Shown piece after piece: positions 1 to 7,884 of a DNA stretch of 48,693 nt; positions within the stretch are counted from its first letter, which is position 1, and each line of letters starts with the position of its first letter. The stretch covers positions 1 through 48,693 of the forward strand of contig CALFSK010000074.1 in assembly GCA_937916845.1 (NCBI GenBank), written 5' to 3'. The notes under the pieces are model-generated. The model was not told the DNA's origin. It did no database searches and worked only from the letters and a program-made list of their open reading frames with translations. The DNA comes from an uncultured Lactobacillus sp. Its GTDB lineage: Bacteria; Bacillota; Bacilli; Lactobacillales; Lactobacillaceae. A program made the position numbers and the translations under genes.

Positions 1-1
1 C

Positions 2-39
2 ACAAAAACTGGGTGTTGATGGAAATCCATCAACACCCA
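2..39 (-). terminator. Second intrinsic terminator after the GH8 operon
   Basis: A perfect 13-bp inverted repeat (10-22 and 27-39, 4-nt loop) is followed on the minus strand by a T run. It lies beyond the 86-123 terminator and probably acts as a back-up stop for the minus-strand operon, or serves a gene outside the window. Confidence 0.6.
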
Positions 40-85
40 ATATTCTAGAGCCATTAAAATAAGCTCTGACCATTAATTCTTAAAC

Positions 86-123
86 AAAAAATGAGTTGTG
101 ATAAAAATCACAGCTCATTTTTT
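86..123 (-). terminator. Terminator of the EPS-type operon
   Basis: The stem 86-101/108-123 is flanked by A and T runs and lies 14 nt after the GH8 stop codon. The symmetry would let it work in both directions. Confidence 0.8.
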
Positions 124-136
124 ATTGACTATTCTT

Positions 137-1315
137 TTAATCTGCGTCCCCAAGCGTGCCACTCGCTAGCAACGTCACCATGTGTAGCGTAGCAGGATAG
201 TAGCCTTGTTTAACCAAGCCCATATCTAATTCAGGCGCGTACCGCTGACTCAACTTTTGATCATTTAACACGTAGGCCGCGTACGCAACCGGCGCGGTAA
301 AGGCAGCACTATCATATTGTGCTAATAAGTTTCCACTTAAATCATGGACCGTTCCTGGCCGCTGACAGTGTCTGAAGAACTTCAGCATCTTGGCCGTGAC
401 GTCATAACTGATCCGACTGTGGTTCAACTGATAATCATAGGCCACCCGCCAAGGTACCCGGCAAGCGTTGAAGCCGTACTGGTGATCATACGGTGAATCC
501 ACCTGTTTAGGTAAAACCGACCCCACATCCAAGTTGCGGCCTTGGACCGTTACAAAATCCGCCATCAAACCAGTCTCGTATTTTCCACTTAACCGTTGCA
601 ACACGGTCTGGCTGTTATGAACAACTTGCGTCCACGTGCCGTCGTGCGTATACCGCGCGAACTTCCGGAAATAAGCGGTAATCAAGTCAGAAGAGCGCAC
701 CAATTCGCTACTCTGTCCGTCTTTGGCCCAGTCACCAACCCGTGGCAGCTTCGTCACCGGGTTGATTTCACGCGCCGCAATGGCCTTAAGCAACCGGCGC
801 GCGAGTTTGCCATAGTCGTGCCGCCCTGGTTTACCACGCTGAGTCCAATACTCATCCGCTAAGATCAGGGCGTACGCAATGTCTAAGTCCCCATCGGTTG
901 CACTAGTCTTCTCTGAAGCCGTGCTGACCATCCGTTTGCCGACTTGCTGCTGGCGCCAGGCCATTAGCGGGTTATCGCTGGAAATGCGGTGATCCATATA
1001 ATACTGCGTTAACTGGTCAAACGTCTTTTGACTCCCAAACCCTTGTCTGGCTGACATAATCGCAATCAGCATCCCGTACCCCTGTGCTTCGGATAACGTC
1101 TGCTTCTTGTTTTTGTCTTCATTCGTAACGACAAACTTTGCGTTCGAATCCCCATATAAGTAGGTGCCTTTCCAGACACGGTAATGCTTCGCGACCATTG
1201 GTTTATTGACCTTAATCGTCGCCGTTGGTCGTTGGGTCACGTAGATTCCGACTCCCAACGCAAAAGCGGCGATGATACTCAGTCCACCAATTAAAAATTG
1301 CCAATGTCGTTTCAA
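137..1315 (-). CDS. Family 8 glycoside hydrolase (BcsZ/endoglucanase-like), membrane anchored
   Basis: Probably trims or hydrolyses a beta-linked polysaccharide outside the cell; GH8 enzymes act on beta-glucans, xylan or chitosan. The protein is 392 aa, with an N-terminal hydrophobic segment at about residues 8-26 that looks like a signal anchor. GH8 hallmarks are the LSEAQGYGM segment with presumed acid Glu76, ATDGDLDIAYAL (139-150) and RSSDLI (207-212). The segment aligned with the usual catalytic base reads YGFNACRVPWR with Asn283, whereas CelA and BcsZ have Asp there; this points to another GH8 subfamily or a shifted base. Translation starts at TTG, preceded by GGGGG. It is the last gene of the operon, 14 nt after the glycosyltransferase. 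Polymer identity is not known. Confidence 0.85.
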   Translation of the reverse strand: MKRHWQFLIGGLSIIAAFALGVGIYVTQRPTATIKVNKPMVAKHYRVWKGTYLYGDSNAKFVVTNEDKNKKQTLSEAQGYGMLIAIMSARQGFGSQKTFDQLTQYYMDHRISSDNPLMAWRQQQVGKRMVSTASEKTSATDGDLDIAYALILADEYWTQRGKPGRHDYGKLARRLLKAIAAREINPVTKLPRVGDWAKDGQSSELVRSSDLITAYFRKFARYTHDGTWTQVVHNSQTVLQRLSGKYETGLMADFVTVQGRNLDVGSVLPKQVDSPYDHQYGFNACRVPWRVAYDYQLNHSRISYDVTAKMLKFFRHCQRPGTVHDLSGNLLAQYDSAAFTAPVAYAAYVLNDQKLSQRYAPELDMGLVKQGYYPATLHMVTLLASGTLGDAD

Positions 1316-1329
1316 CTCTTTTTCCCCCG

Positions 1330-2628
1330 TTAAAAGCGTTCCGTCTTATACCATTTGGTTTGGCGTTTGCCAGTGACCTTATCCCTTAACATCTCTAACA
1401 ATGCGACGATTGAAACTACAATAAACAGCTGAGCGTACGTAAAGTAAGCCATCACCGTATGCACAAAATTAGTGACCGTTGCCTGGCCGTAATCACTGGC
1501 CAAGGCAATGTTCATTTGTAACAAATACAGGTAAAACATCAACAACCAATTGATTCCAAACACGATAGCGAGTGGCGTCTCCAAAGAAACGAGCGGGTTG
1601 AGCTGCGGCCACCAAATACTGGCAATCGCTAAGGTTGTGTTCGTCACAAACAAGATGTTTGAAACGATGATAGCGACGCTAAACCACAAGTAGACGCAGA
1701 CGTAATACAAGATTTCCAATTTGACCCGCCACGGTGTGCGGTCAAATAAGTAGCGCAAGTTGCTAAAAATCACTTCGTAGTTCCCGCGGGCCCACCGTTT
1801 ACGCTGATGATAGTAGGTAAACAGGGTCTCGGGTTCCTGTTGAAAAGCCTCGGAACGATGCGCTAGCGCAATCAGTTTGCCCGACCGCATGAGCCGAAAT
1901 GACAGCGCCGTGTCTTCGGTGAGGGCCCCGTTATTCCAGCCCCCCAACTCACGCACGACCTGCGTTTTGATAATAAAGTTCGTGCCCGGAATTCGGCCAA
2001 TCTTAAACAGTTGCCACATCCCAGTATGTTGAATGCGTTGCGTATTCACGATTTCTAAGTGAATGCACCGCGTCAAAAAGTTCTGCTGATAGTTCCGAGT
2101 TTTGTTGCGGCCAAACACCGCCGCGTAGCGTTCAGGATCTTCTAAGCCCTTCTGGATTAAGAAGTAGAGCGCGTTGACTTCTGGCGCCGCATCCGCATCG
2201 TACACGCACAAGTATTCGCCGGTCGCAATCTTCAAGGCGTCGTTTAAGACCCCGGCCTTGCCCCCCGTTCCCGTTCGCTCAATGACTTGGAGGTTCCGCC
2301 CCGCAAATTCCGGTGTTGCCTTTAGCTTGCGAACCTGCGCCGCGGTCTGATCCTGACAATTGTCCGCGTAAACGAGCACTTCGACCCGTTTTGCCGGATA
2401 GTTTAAGTTAAGAATGGCGCGAACCGTTGCCTGAATCACCAAGGCTTCGTTGTGCGCCGGAACAACGATCGTCACACTGGGCGTCCGTTTTAACGGTGCC
2501 AAACTGGCCGAATTATTCTGCTTCAATTGCTTAAAAATAAACCAAACGCCGCCAATTAACGTCATCACGGTCACCGTCACGGATAACCAAATTGAGAGAA
2601 TCGCAATGATGTATAACGTATTAATCAC
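1330..2628 (-). CDS. Processive family 2 glycosyltransferase (cellulose/PNAG synthase-like)
   Basis: Membrane polysaccharide synthase expected to polymerise a UDP-sugar on the cytoplasmic face and extrude the chain. The 432-aa protein has one N-terminal membrane segment (about 3-33), a GT-A domain with VVPAHNE (55-61), the DAD motif (D144, D146), TED (237-239) and QRKRW (275-279), then about four C-terminal membrane segments. These D, DxD, TED, QxxRW signatures define processive beta-glycosyltransferases such as BcsA, PgaC/IcaA and HasA. At this length it resembles PgaC/IcaA and lacks the C-terminal PilZ domain of BcsA, so direct c-di-GMP binding is not expected. The GTG start overlaps the stop of the 52-aa peptide upstream, which suggests translational coupling. 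Confidence 0.88.
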   Translation of the reverse strand: MINTLYIIAILSIWLSVTVTVMTLIGGVWFIFKQLKQNNSASLAPLKRTPSVTIVVPAHNEALVIQATVRAILNLNYPAKRVEVLVYADNCQDQTAAQVRKLKATPEFAGRNLQVIERTGTGGKAGVLNDALKIATGEYLCVYDADAAPEVNALYFLIQKGLEDPERYAAVFGRNKTRNYQQNFLTRCIHLEIVNTQRIQHTGMWQLFKIGRIPGTNFIIKTQVVRELGGWNNGALTEDTALSFRLMRSGKLIALAHRSEAFQQEPETLFTYYHQRKRWARGNYEVIFSNLRYLFDRTPWRVKLEILYYVCVYLWFSVAIIVSNILFVTNTTLAIASIWWPQLNPLVSLETPLAIVFGINWLLMFYLYLLQMNIALASDYGQATVTNFVHTVMAYFTYAQLFIVVSIVALLEMLRDKVTGKRQTKWYKTERF

Positions 2629-2779
2629 GGCGGCAATCCTCCTTGTTGAACCGGTGGACGGTCAATCTAAAAATGCGCCACCAACATAGCCCGAGGGTAA
2701 TCACCGTCAAAGCTAAGAGAACTGTCACAATCGTACACATGGGCATGACCCACAGGCAGTTTTCTAATTCCATATTCAT
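2621..2779 (-). CDS. 52-aa membrane peptide, coupled to the glycosyltransferase
   Basis: A short gene between the pseudo-GGDEF gene and the synthase. It begins at an ATG preceded by AGGAG with 8-nt spacing and ends in TAA overlapping the GTG start of the GT2 gene (GTGATTAA). The peptide has a short acidic N-terminus, one strongly hydrophobic span (about residues 9-33), a WWR edge and a basic C-tail. Position and architecture are reminiscent of small synthase partners such as IcaD/PgaD, although it is half their length and I see no sequence evidence of homology. The tight coupling argues for a subunit of the synthase complex; that role is inference. Confidence 0.7.
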   Translation of the reverse strand: MNMELENCLWVMPMCTIVTVLLALTVITLGLCWWRIFRLTVHRFNKEDCRRD

Positions 2780-2791
2780 TCGTTATTTCTC

Positions 2792-3658
2792 CTATAAATA
2801 CTCTCTGGCAATATCAGTTTCCGCATTCCGTTCCAGTTGTGCCAACGCTTTGGTGGCGTTACATTCCCGCACCATGTGCTGCGTCGAATAGGTGACCTGG
2901 CCGACCCGCAAAATTAACGCGTTGCTTTCCAAGCCAATGCCTCCCGCAACTTGGGCAATATTTTTCTTAAACTTATGCCGGATCGTTGGTGCCTTAGCGC
3001 GGCTGAGCATCGGTGACAAGATAATAAACTTACCAGCGCCCAAGTAGTACAACTGATCTTCGGCGTAGAGCAAGCCATCCAAGTGCTTCGCCGTTGACCG
3101 CAGTAACGCGTTAAACTGCTGGCTTCCTAAGAAGTTAACGACGTTTTCTAAGAAATCAATTTTGACCATCGTTAGCGTAAAACGGTAATTTTGTTCATGG
3201 TGCCAGACTAACTTCATTTCCCGTTTAATCGCATTATTCAGCGCGTGTTTATTTTGCGCACCGGTAATGAGTTCCAAGTCTGGTTTGGCGCGTTCTAAAT
3301 CACTCAGCGTTGCCGCTAACGCCTTCCGTTTTAATAAATGGTGGTCTAACAGGAATGTTAAATAGGTCGTTAAGGGCGTAATCGTTAATAACGCGACTGC
3401 GGCCCAAAAGTACATTTCTCGGGTATAGGGCATGACCAGCATTAAACCGCCGGCACTCATCCCAACAAACGACAGCATACCGCCCAAGATAATGTAAGTT
3501 GACCGCCCTAACAACAGTCCGACGCCAAAGGTTCCCGCGACGACCATGAAGTTAAGCCAAGACCCATTGATGACACTAAAATACAGTAACGTGTATTGAT
3601 ACGCCAAAATGGCGAGTATCCCCATAAAAACAACGTTGTCGATCATTTGATGCTTCAT
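2792..3658 (-). CDS. Membrane protein with degenerate GGDEF domain
   Basis: 288 aa. The N-terminal third has about four membrane segments (residues 6-105). A GGDEF-fold domain follows: LITGAQNKHALNNAI (130-144) matches the DxLTGLxNRR start, KIDFLENVVNFLGSQQFN matches the metal-binding D-x-D-x-F segment, and YLGAGKF (205-211) stands where RxGGDEF would be. The signature is therefore GAGKF, without the catalytic acidic pair, and the RxxD I-site is YAED. It should not make c-di-GMP; it may bind a nucleotide or act as a structural or regulatory partner of the polysaccharide synthase encoded downstream. ATG start with GGGGGA upstream. It begins 33 nt after the channel gene with no terminator between. 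Confidence 0.82.
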   Translation of the reverse strand: MKHQMIDNVVFMGILAILAYQYTLLYFSVINGSWLNFMVVAGTFGVGLLLGRSTYIILGGMLSFVGMSAGGLMLVMPYTREMYFWAAVALLTITPLTTYLTFLLDHHLLKRKALAATLSDLERAKPDLELITGAQNKHALNNAIKREMKLVWHHEQNYRFTLTMVKIDFLENVVNFLGSQQFNALLRSTAKHLDGLLYAEDQLYYLGAGKFIILSPMLSRAKAPTIRHKFKKNIAQVAGGIGLESNALILRVGQVTYSTQHMVRECNATKALAQLERNAETDIAREYL

Positions 3659-3691
3659 ATTGTAAATCCCCCATAGTGATGATTAGCTTTC

Positions 3692-4456
3692 CTAACGAAG
3701 CTTGCGTAAACTCAAGTAATACAAGCCGCCGACCACGCCGGCACCGCCAATAATATTGCCTAAATAGACTGGTATGATGTTGGTCACGAACTGCCCCCAG
3801 GTCGCGCCACCCTCAAAAATCGCTGCTGGAATCAAAAAGCAATTGGCAATACTATGTTGAAACCCAATGGCAACGAAGGCCATAATCGGCAACCAGATGC
3901 CAAGCATCTTACCAGCACCGTCCTTGGCAGCCATTGCCAGCCAAACAGAAATTCCGACCAGCCAGTTACAGCCGACCCCCGAAACGAGGCTCGCCCAAAA
4001 CGGCATGGTAATTTTTGATTGCGCCATGGCAATCACCGTCACTTGGACGGGTTGTGCATGGGTTAGCCCCGTCACGTGGCCTAAAAAGAACGCCACGCAC
4101 GTCGCCCCAATAAAATTCATGATTGTAATTTCTAATAAGTTCACTAAAAAATCACGCCAGCTGACCTTATGATCATAAGCCGATAAACTGACCACCATCA
4201 TGTTGCCAGTCACCAACTCCCCGCCCATGAGCAGAATCACAATGAGACCTAACGGGAAGACCCCCGCGCCAAGGACCGGCGCAAAACTCGCCCAGGCTTT
4301 CGGCACGGCGGCCACCACCCGAACATCAGCGAGAAAGCCGAGCGCAATCAGCGCCCCACCAAAGAATCCTAGAATTAACTTAGCACCTAACGCTAACTTA
4401 ACTTTCGCTTGTCCCTTATCAATTGCCTGTGTGATCACTTCATCTGAACTAAACAC
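3692..4456 (-). CDS. Formate/nitrite transporter (FNT) family channel
   Basis: 254-aa FocA/NirC-type pentameric channel for small monovalent anions such as formate. Visible family signatures are FGGALIALG (32-40), GGELVTGNMM (78-87), NWLVGISVW (164-172) and GFQHSIANCF (198-207), with the central pore histidine at His201. Six membrane segments are apparent. The start is GTG behind a purine-rich GGAGG site. In mixed-acid-fermenting lactobacilli such a channel would move formate, but there is no pyruvate formate-lyase gene here. It is the first gene of an apparent operon with the polysaccharide genes, separated from the next gene by 33 nt. A Rex-like palindrome lies about 85-100 bp upstream. The exact substrate is unproven. 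Confidence 0.88.
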   Translation of the reverse strand: MFSSDEVITQAIDKGQAKVKLALGAKLILGFFGGALIALGFLADVRVVAAVPKAWASFAPVLGAGVFPLGLIVILLMGGELVTGNMMVVSLSAYDHKVSWRDFLVNLLEITIMNFIGATCVAFFLGHVTGLTHAQPVQVTVIAMAQSKITMPFWASLVSGVGCNWLVGISVWLAMAAKDGAGKMLGIWLPIMAFVAIGFQHSIANCFLIPAAIFEGGATWGQFVTNIIPVYLGNIIGGAGVVGGLYYLSLRKLR

Positions 4457-4498
4457 GACCTCCGCCTCCTTTTAATCTTACTGTCGCTTGTTACGGAT

Positions 4499-4559
4499 AT
4501 TATACTGGATAATTCACTTTATTTTATTAAAAAAATAACATTTGTTAAAAAAATCACAA
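4499..4559 (-). promoter_or_regulatory. Promoter region with candidate Rex box
   Basis: A TATAAT -10 (4499-4504, minus strand) lies 43 nt before the GTG of the FNT gene; no convincing -35 is visible. The 18-bp sequence at 4542-4559 matches the Rex consensus TTGTGAA-N4-TTCACAA at 12 of 14 specified positions. Rex senses NADH/NAD+, which would suit a formate channel. The region is AT-rich, so a chance match is possible. Confidence 0.4.
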
Positions 4560-4567
4560 AATAACGC

Positions 4568-4602
4568 AAAAAAAAGGATCTGACATTTTCTGTCAGACCC
4601 TT
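4568..4602 (-). terminator. Terminator of the ABC transporter operon
   Basis: Ten-bp stem with one mismatch (4576-4585/4591-4600), followed on the minus strand by eight T. It lies just after the last permease gene and insulates the FNT operon. Confidence 0.85.
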
Positions 4603-4606
4603 ATTC

Positions 4607-5260
4607 TTATGCTAATTTTTTGTCTAAGATCCGTGACAATACGGATAACGCGTAACAAATTACGAAGTACATCAACGCAATCATAATAAACATTGGGATG
4701 ATGTAGGCCGTATTTTGCCCGTAAATAATTTGCGCATGATTTAACAATTCCGGCAAAACAATGATGGTTGCCAGCGATGTATCTTTAATTAATGAGATAA
4801 ATTGACTCACAATCGTTGGAATCGTCTTCTTGATGGCTTGGGGAAAAATAATGTGCCATAACGCTTGAACGTAAGTCATCCCGTTCGCACGCGCCCCTTC
4901 CATCTGACCGTAATCAACGGCCAAAATCCCGGAACGAACGATTTCCGCAAGCATGGCCGATTCGAAAATCGTCATGGCGAGGATCGTTGCGAACAAGATT
5001 CCCGGTTTAAAGCCCAAGTGCGGCAATCCAAAGTACGTAAAGAAGATGATCAAAATCAACGGTAAGTTGCGGACCATGTCGACAACGAAACCGACGACCG
5101 CGGATAAATACTTAATTTTAACGTAGCGTAACACGCCGAGAATTGACCCGATAATAAAGCTAGCAATGATGGAGACCACGGAAACTTCCACGGTCACCCA
5201 GAGGCCTTCGAGCAAAAAACGGATGTTAACCCACGAATAGGCTTGGATAAAATTTTGCAT
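4607..5260 (-). CDS. glnP: Polar amino acid ABC transporter permease 2
   Basis: 217-aa inner-membrane permease of the HisM/GlnP type, one half of the translocation channel of a glutamine-type importer. The EAA loop is clear (MEGARANGMTYVQALWHIIFPQAIKKTIP, about residues 121-148), as is the N-terminal VTVEVSVVS membrane segment typical of PAAT permeases. It follows the paralogous permease by 14 nt and ends the operon just before a terminator. The family is secure; glutamine as substrate and the symbol are inferred from similarity to glnQHMP operons, and glutamate, arginine or cystine remain possible. Confidence 0.85.
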   Translation of the reverse strand: MQNFIQAYSWVNIRFLLEGLWVTVEVSVVSIIASFIIGSILGVLRYVKIKYLSAVVGFVVDMVRNLPLILIIFFTYFGLPHLGFKPGILFATILAMTIFESAMLAEIVRSGILAVDYGQMEGARANGMTYVQALWHIIFPQAIKKTIPTIVSQFISLIKDTSLATIIVLPELLNHAQIIYGQNTAYIIPMFIMIALMYFVICYALSVLSRILDKKLA

Positions 5261-5274
5261 GCTGAATGCCCCCT

Positions 5275-5916
5275 TTAATTTGCCAGCCGTTTTTCAAGGT
5301 GCCGCATGTAATAGCTCAGCGGCAGCGTGATAACGAGGTAAAAGACCCCAACGACCATGTAACTGTTGATCGTATCGAGTGACAGTGACGCAATCGAGTT
5401 GGCTTGATACATCAGATCAAAGCCAGCAACGAACGCGAGCACCGACGAGTTCTTAACCAAGTTAATGAACTGATTTCCTAGCGGCGGAATGATAATTTTG
5501 AAAGCTTGTGGCAACACGATTTTACTCATGGCTTGCCAGTACGTCATCCCGTTCGCCCGGGCACCTTCCATCTGTCCCGGATCAACCGACTGAATCCCCG
5601 CACGGACCGTTTCAGCGATAAACGATGACGTGTAGATGGTTAACCCAATCGTCCCGGCCGTGAAACCGTCGATCTTAGCGACGTACAGTGGAATAATCAC
5701 GTAAAAGAACATCGCAATCACTAACAACGGAATGTTCCGAAAGATTTCAATGTAAACCCGGCCGATAACGCGCATCGCCTTATTCGGCAACACTTCAAAA
5801 ATGGCAAACATCGTCCCGATGATTGTACTAAAGACCAGTGCAATAACACTGGACAACAATGTATAGCCGATTCCTTGAATCAGCTCAGACCAGTAATGCG
5901 TTACGATATAGATCAT
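5275..5916 (-). CDS. glnM: Polar amino acid ABC transporter permease 1
   Basis: 213-aa PAAT-family permease, paralogous to its downstream neighbour; both contain MEGARANGMTYxQA followed by LPQAF or FPQAI, the loop that docks on the ATPase. About five membrane segments, starting with YTLLSSVIALVFSTIIG. Its ATG overlaps the stop of the binding-protein gene by one base (TAATG), so the two are translationally coupled. Together with the second permease it should form a heterodimeric channel. The symbol follows the Bacillus glnQHMP order and is a positional guess. Confidence 0.84.
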   Translation of the reverse strand: MIYIVTHYWSELIQGIGYTLLSSVIALVFSTIIGTMFAIFEVLPNKAMRVIGRVYIEIFRNIPLLVIAMFFYVIIPLYVAKIDGFTAGTIGLTIYTSSFIAETVRAGIQSVDPGQMEGARANGMTYWQAMSKIVLPQAFKIIIPPLGNQFINLVKNSSVLAFVAGFDLMYQANSIASLSLDTINSYMVVGVFYLVITLPLSYYMRHLEKRLAN

Positions 5917-6752
5917 TAGCGCGCCGCCTCCTTATAGTCAAAGCCGGGCACGTTGCCAAACCACTTCTTTAAGATGCGGTTATAAGTGCCGTCCGCTTCA
6001 ATTTCTTTTAGGGCCTTATTCACTTCCGCTTTAAAGTCCCCTTGTCCCTTATTGATTGCAATTCCGTAAGGTTCCTTCGTAAAGGCGCCCCCAACTACTT
6101 GGTACCCGGGGTTTTGCGTTGCCATCCCGTAAAGGATCCCGTTATCCGTTGTCAATGCTGCGCCTTGACCGGATTTCAACGCCGTCATGGCCTGCGCGTA
6201 GTCGGATAGTTCCAACACCCGAGCTTTAGGTGCAAACTTCTTAATGTTAGCCACTGAGTTTGCCCCGGTCACCCCGAGAACTTTAGTGCCAGGTTTGTTC
6301 AGATCTTTCACAGATTTGATATCGCTCCCTTCCTTAACCAGTAAGGACTGGCCCGCGTCAAAGTACGATTGCGAGAAATCAACCTGCTTTTCACGTTCGG
6401 GGGTGATCGTCATCGTCGCAATGATCGCGTCGATGTTCCCATTTTTTAGCAACGGAATTCGCGTTTGACTCGTCACTTGGACAAACTTAGCGTGCCCGTT
6501 CTTCCCTAAAACGCGCTTAGTCACCGCCTTAGCAATGTCCACGTCAAATCCCTTAACTTGGTTGTCCTTCACGTCCATCAAGCCAAACAGCTTGGTATCG
6601 GCTTTGACGCCCCAAGTAATCGTATTGCTCGCCCGGTCGTTTTGTAAAACGTTTTGTTGGGATAACGACTTACGGGAACCGCACGCCGTCAGTACAATCA
6701 CCAACAAGCTAAGTACTCCGAGCGCACTTGTTATTCGTTTCAACTTTTTCAT
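5916..6752 (-). CDS. glnH: Polar amino acid ABC transporter substrate-binding lipoprotein
   Basis: 278-aa extracellular solute-binding protein (SBP_bac_3). The leader ends in the lipobox LTAC with Cys24, so it is lipid-anchored to the outer face of the membrane. Family markers are KGFDVDIAKAVTKRVLG, ATMTITPEREKQVDFSQSYF and the C-terminal KEIEADGTYNRILKKWFG. It lies 20 nt after the ATPase gene and overlaps the first permease. It delivers a polar amino acid, most likely glutamine or glutamate, to the channel. Confidence 0.88.
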   Translation of the reverse strand: MKKLKRITSALGVLSLLVIVLTACGSRKSLSQQNVLQNDRASNTITWGVKADTKLFGLMDVKDNQVKGFDVDIAKAVTKRVLGKNGHAKFVQVTSQTRIPLLKNGNIDAIIATMTITPEREKQVDFSQSYFDAGQSLLVKEGSDIKSVKDLNKPGTKVLGVTGANSVANIKKFAPKARVLELSDYAQAMTALKSGQGAALTTDNGILYGMATQNPGYQVVGGAFTKEPYGIAINKGQGDFKAEVNKALKEIEADGTYNRILKKWFGNVPGFDYKEAAR

Positions 6753-6772
6753 CTATGTGCCTCCCCGCTTAC

Positions 6773-7513
6773 TTAGTGTGCGATGATCTTGCTCAAGAAT
6801 TGGCGGGCCCGTTCGTTAGCCGGTTGCCCATCGAAGAAGGTTTCCTTGGCATCATCTTCCAAGATTTCGCCATCCGCCATGAAGATCACGCGGTCAGCCA
6901 CTTCGCGGGCAAAGCCCATTTCGTGGGTCACGACGAGCATGGTCATACTAGAATCTTCGGCGACTGACTTCATCACGTTTAACACGTCGTCAATCATTTC
7001 AGGATCAAGTGCCGACGTTGGTTCGTCGAATAACAGACACTTCGGCTTCATCGCAAGCGACCGCGCGATGGCGATCCGTTGTGACTGTCCACCTGAGAGT
7101 TGGCTCGGTAAATTGTTCGCTTTATCAGCCAACCCGACACTGTCTAACAGTGCCATCGCCAATTTTTTATTTTCGGCTTCCGGCCGTTTTAACACCAACC
7201 GAGGGGCAATCATAATATTTTCTAATACCGTTTTATTAGCGTATAAATTAAAATGTTGAAAAACCATCCCAACATTTTTCCGAATTTTGTTCATATCGGT
7301 CTTCCGGTCCGCCAAGTCAAATCCATTGACTAACAACTGCCCGGACTGAACCCGTTCCAAACCGTTAACGGTTCGAATCAAGGTACTCTTACCAGAACCA
7401 GAGGGGCCGATCAAAACAACTTTTTCGCCCTCGTTGATTGTTAAGTTAATGTTCTTAAGGGCGTGAAAATCACCGTAATACTTTTCCACGTTGTGAAATT
7501 CGATCATTGACAT
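6773..7513 (-). CDS. glnQ: Polar amino acid ABC transporter ATP-binding protein
   Basis: ATPase of the importer, about 246 aa. Walker A GPSGSGKST, Q-loop VFQHFNLY, signature LSGGQSQR, Walker B CLLFDEPTSALDP and switch VVTHEMGFA are all intact. I start it at the ATG reading MSMIEFHNVEKYYG, because AAGGTG sits 6 nt upstream; the GTG nine bases earlier lies inside that ribosome binding site. First gene of the operon glnQ-glnH-permease-permease. A short hairpin (7536-7551) stands immediately before the ribosome binding site. Confidence 0.9.
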   Translation of the reverse strand: MSMIEFHNVEKYYGDFHALKNINLTINEGEKVVLIGPSGSGKSTLIRTVNGLERVQSGQLLVNGFDLADRKTDMNKIRKNVGMVFQHFNLYANKTVLENIMIAPRLVLKRPEAENKKLAMALLDSVGLADKANNLPSQLSGGQSQRIAIARSLAMKPKCLLFDEPTSALDPEMIDDVLNVMKSVAEDSSMTMLVVTHEMGFAREVADRVIFMADGEILEDDAKETFFDGQPANERARQFLSKIIAH

Positions 7514-7621
7514 CGTTGTCACCTTCGCTTTCTCTATCAGTCTTTTGACTGACGGACAAGAATAATCGCATTAATATCAAAAGTTAAATAAACCTTATCC
7601 TTCGTTAATGCTATTTAAATA

Positions 7622-7650
7622 GTTTAATACATAATTAGTAAATCTGTCAA
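7622..7650 (-). promoter_or_regulatory. Promoter of the ABC transporter operon
   Basis: A perfect TTGACA -35 (7645-7650 on the minus strand), a 17-nt spacer and a TTAAAC -10 (7622-7627). The leader to the glnQ start is about 105 nt. Confidence 0.55.
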
Positions 7651-7790
7651 AAAGCATACTTTTATTGTTCGCTATAGCCAAAATAGTGCCATAGTTTCCA
7701 AACTATTTCAGTTAAAATAACTCATTTTATATTTTTATTCTGAATAGCGGGCCTATTTTTAAGCGGAATGTTCGGAATTCAAGCCAAAAA

Positions 7791-7824
7791 AGCGACTGCA
7801 AAAATTTTAAATTTTGCAGTCGCT
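7791..7824 (-). terminator. Terminator of the 49-aa membrane protein gene
   Basis: Sixteen-bp perfect stem (7791-7806/7809-7824) followed on the minus strand by a T run. Confidence 0.8.
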
Positions 7825-7884
7825 TACTAAAAAGTTTATTTAAAATTCTGCCACCATGACAACGCCCACCATTGTCATGCGGCC

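Larger units (their letters stand above)
7514..7884. other. Intergenic region upstream of the ABC operon
   Basis: It holds the putative ABC-operon promoter (7622-7650), an AT-rich leader of about 100 nt with the small hairpin 7536-7551, and the terminator of the 49-aa gene. I see no further gene, T-box or riboswitch. Confidence 0.6.
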
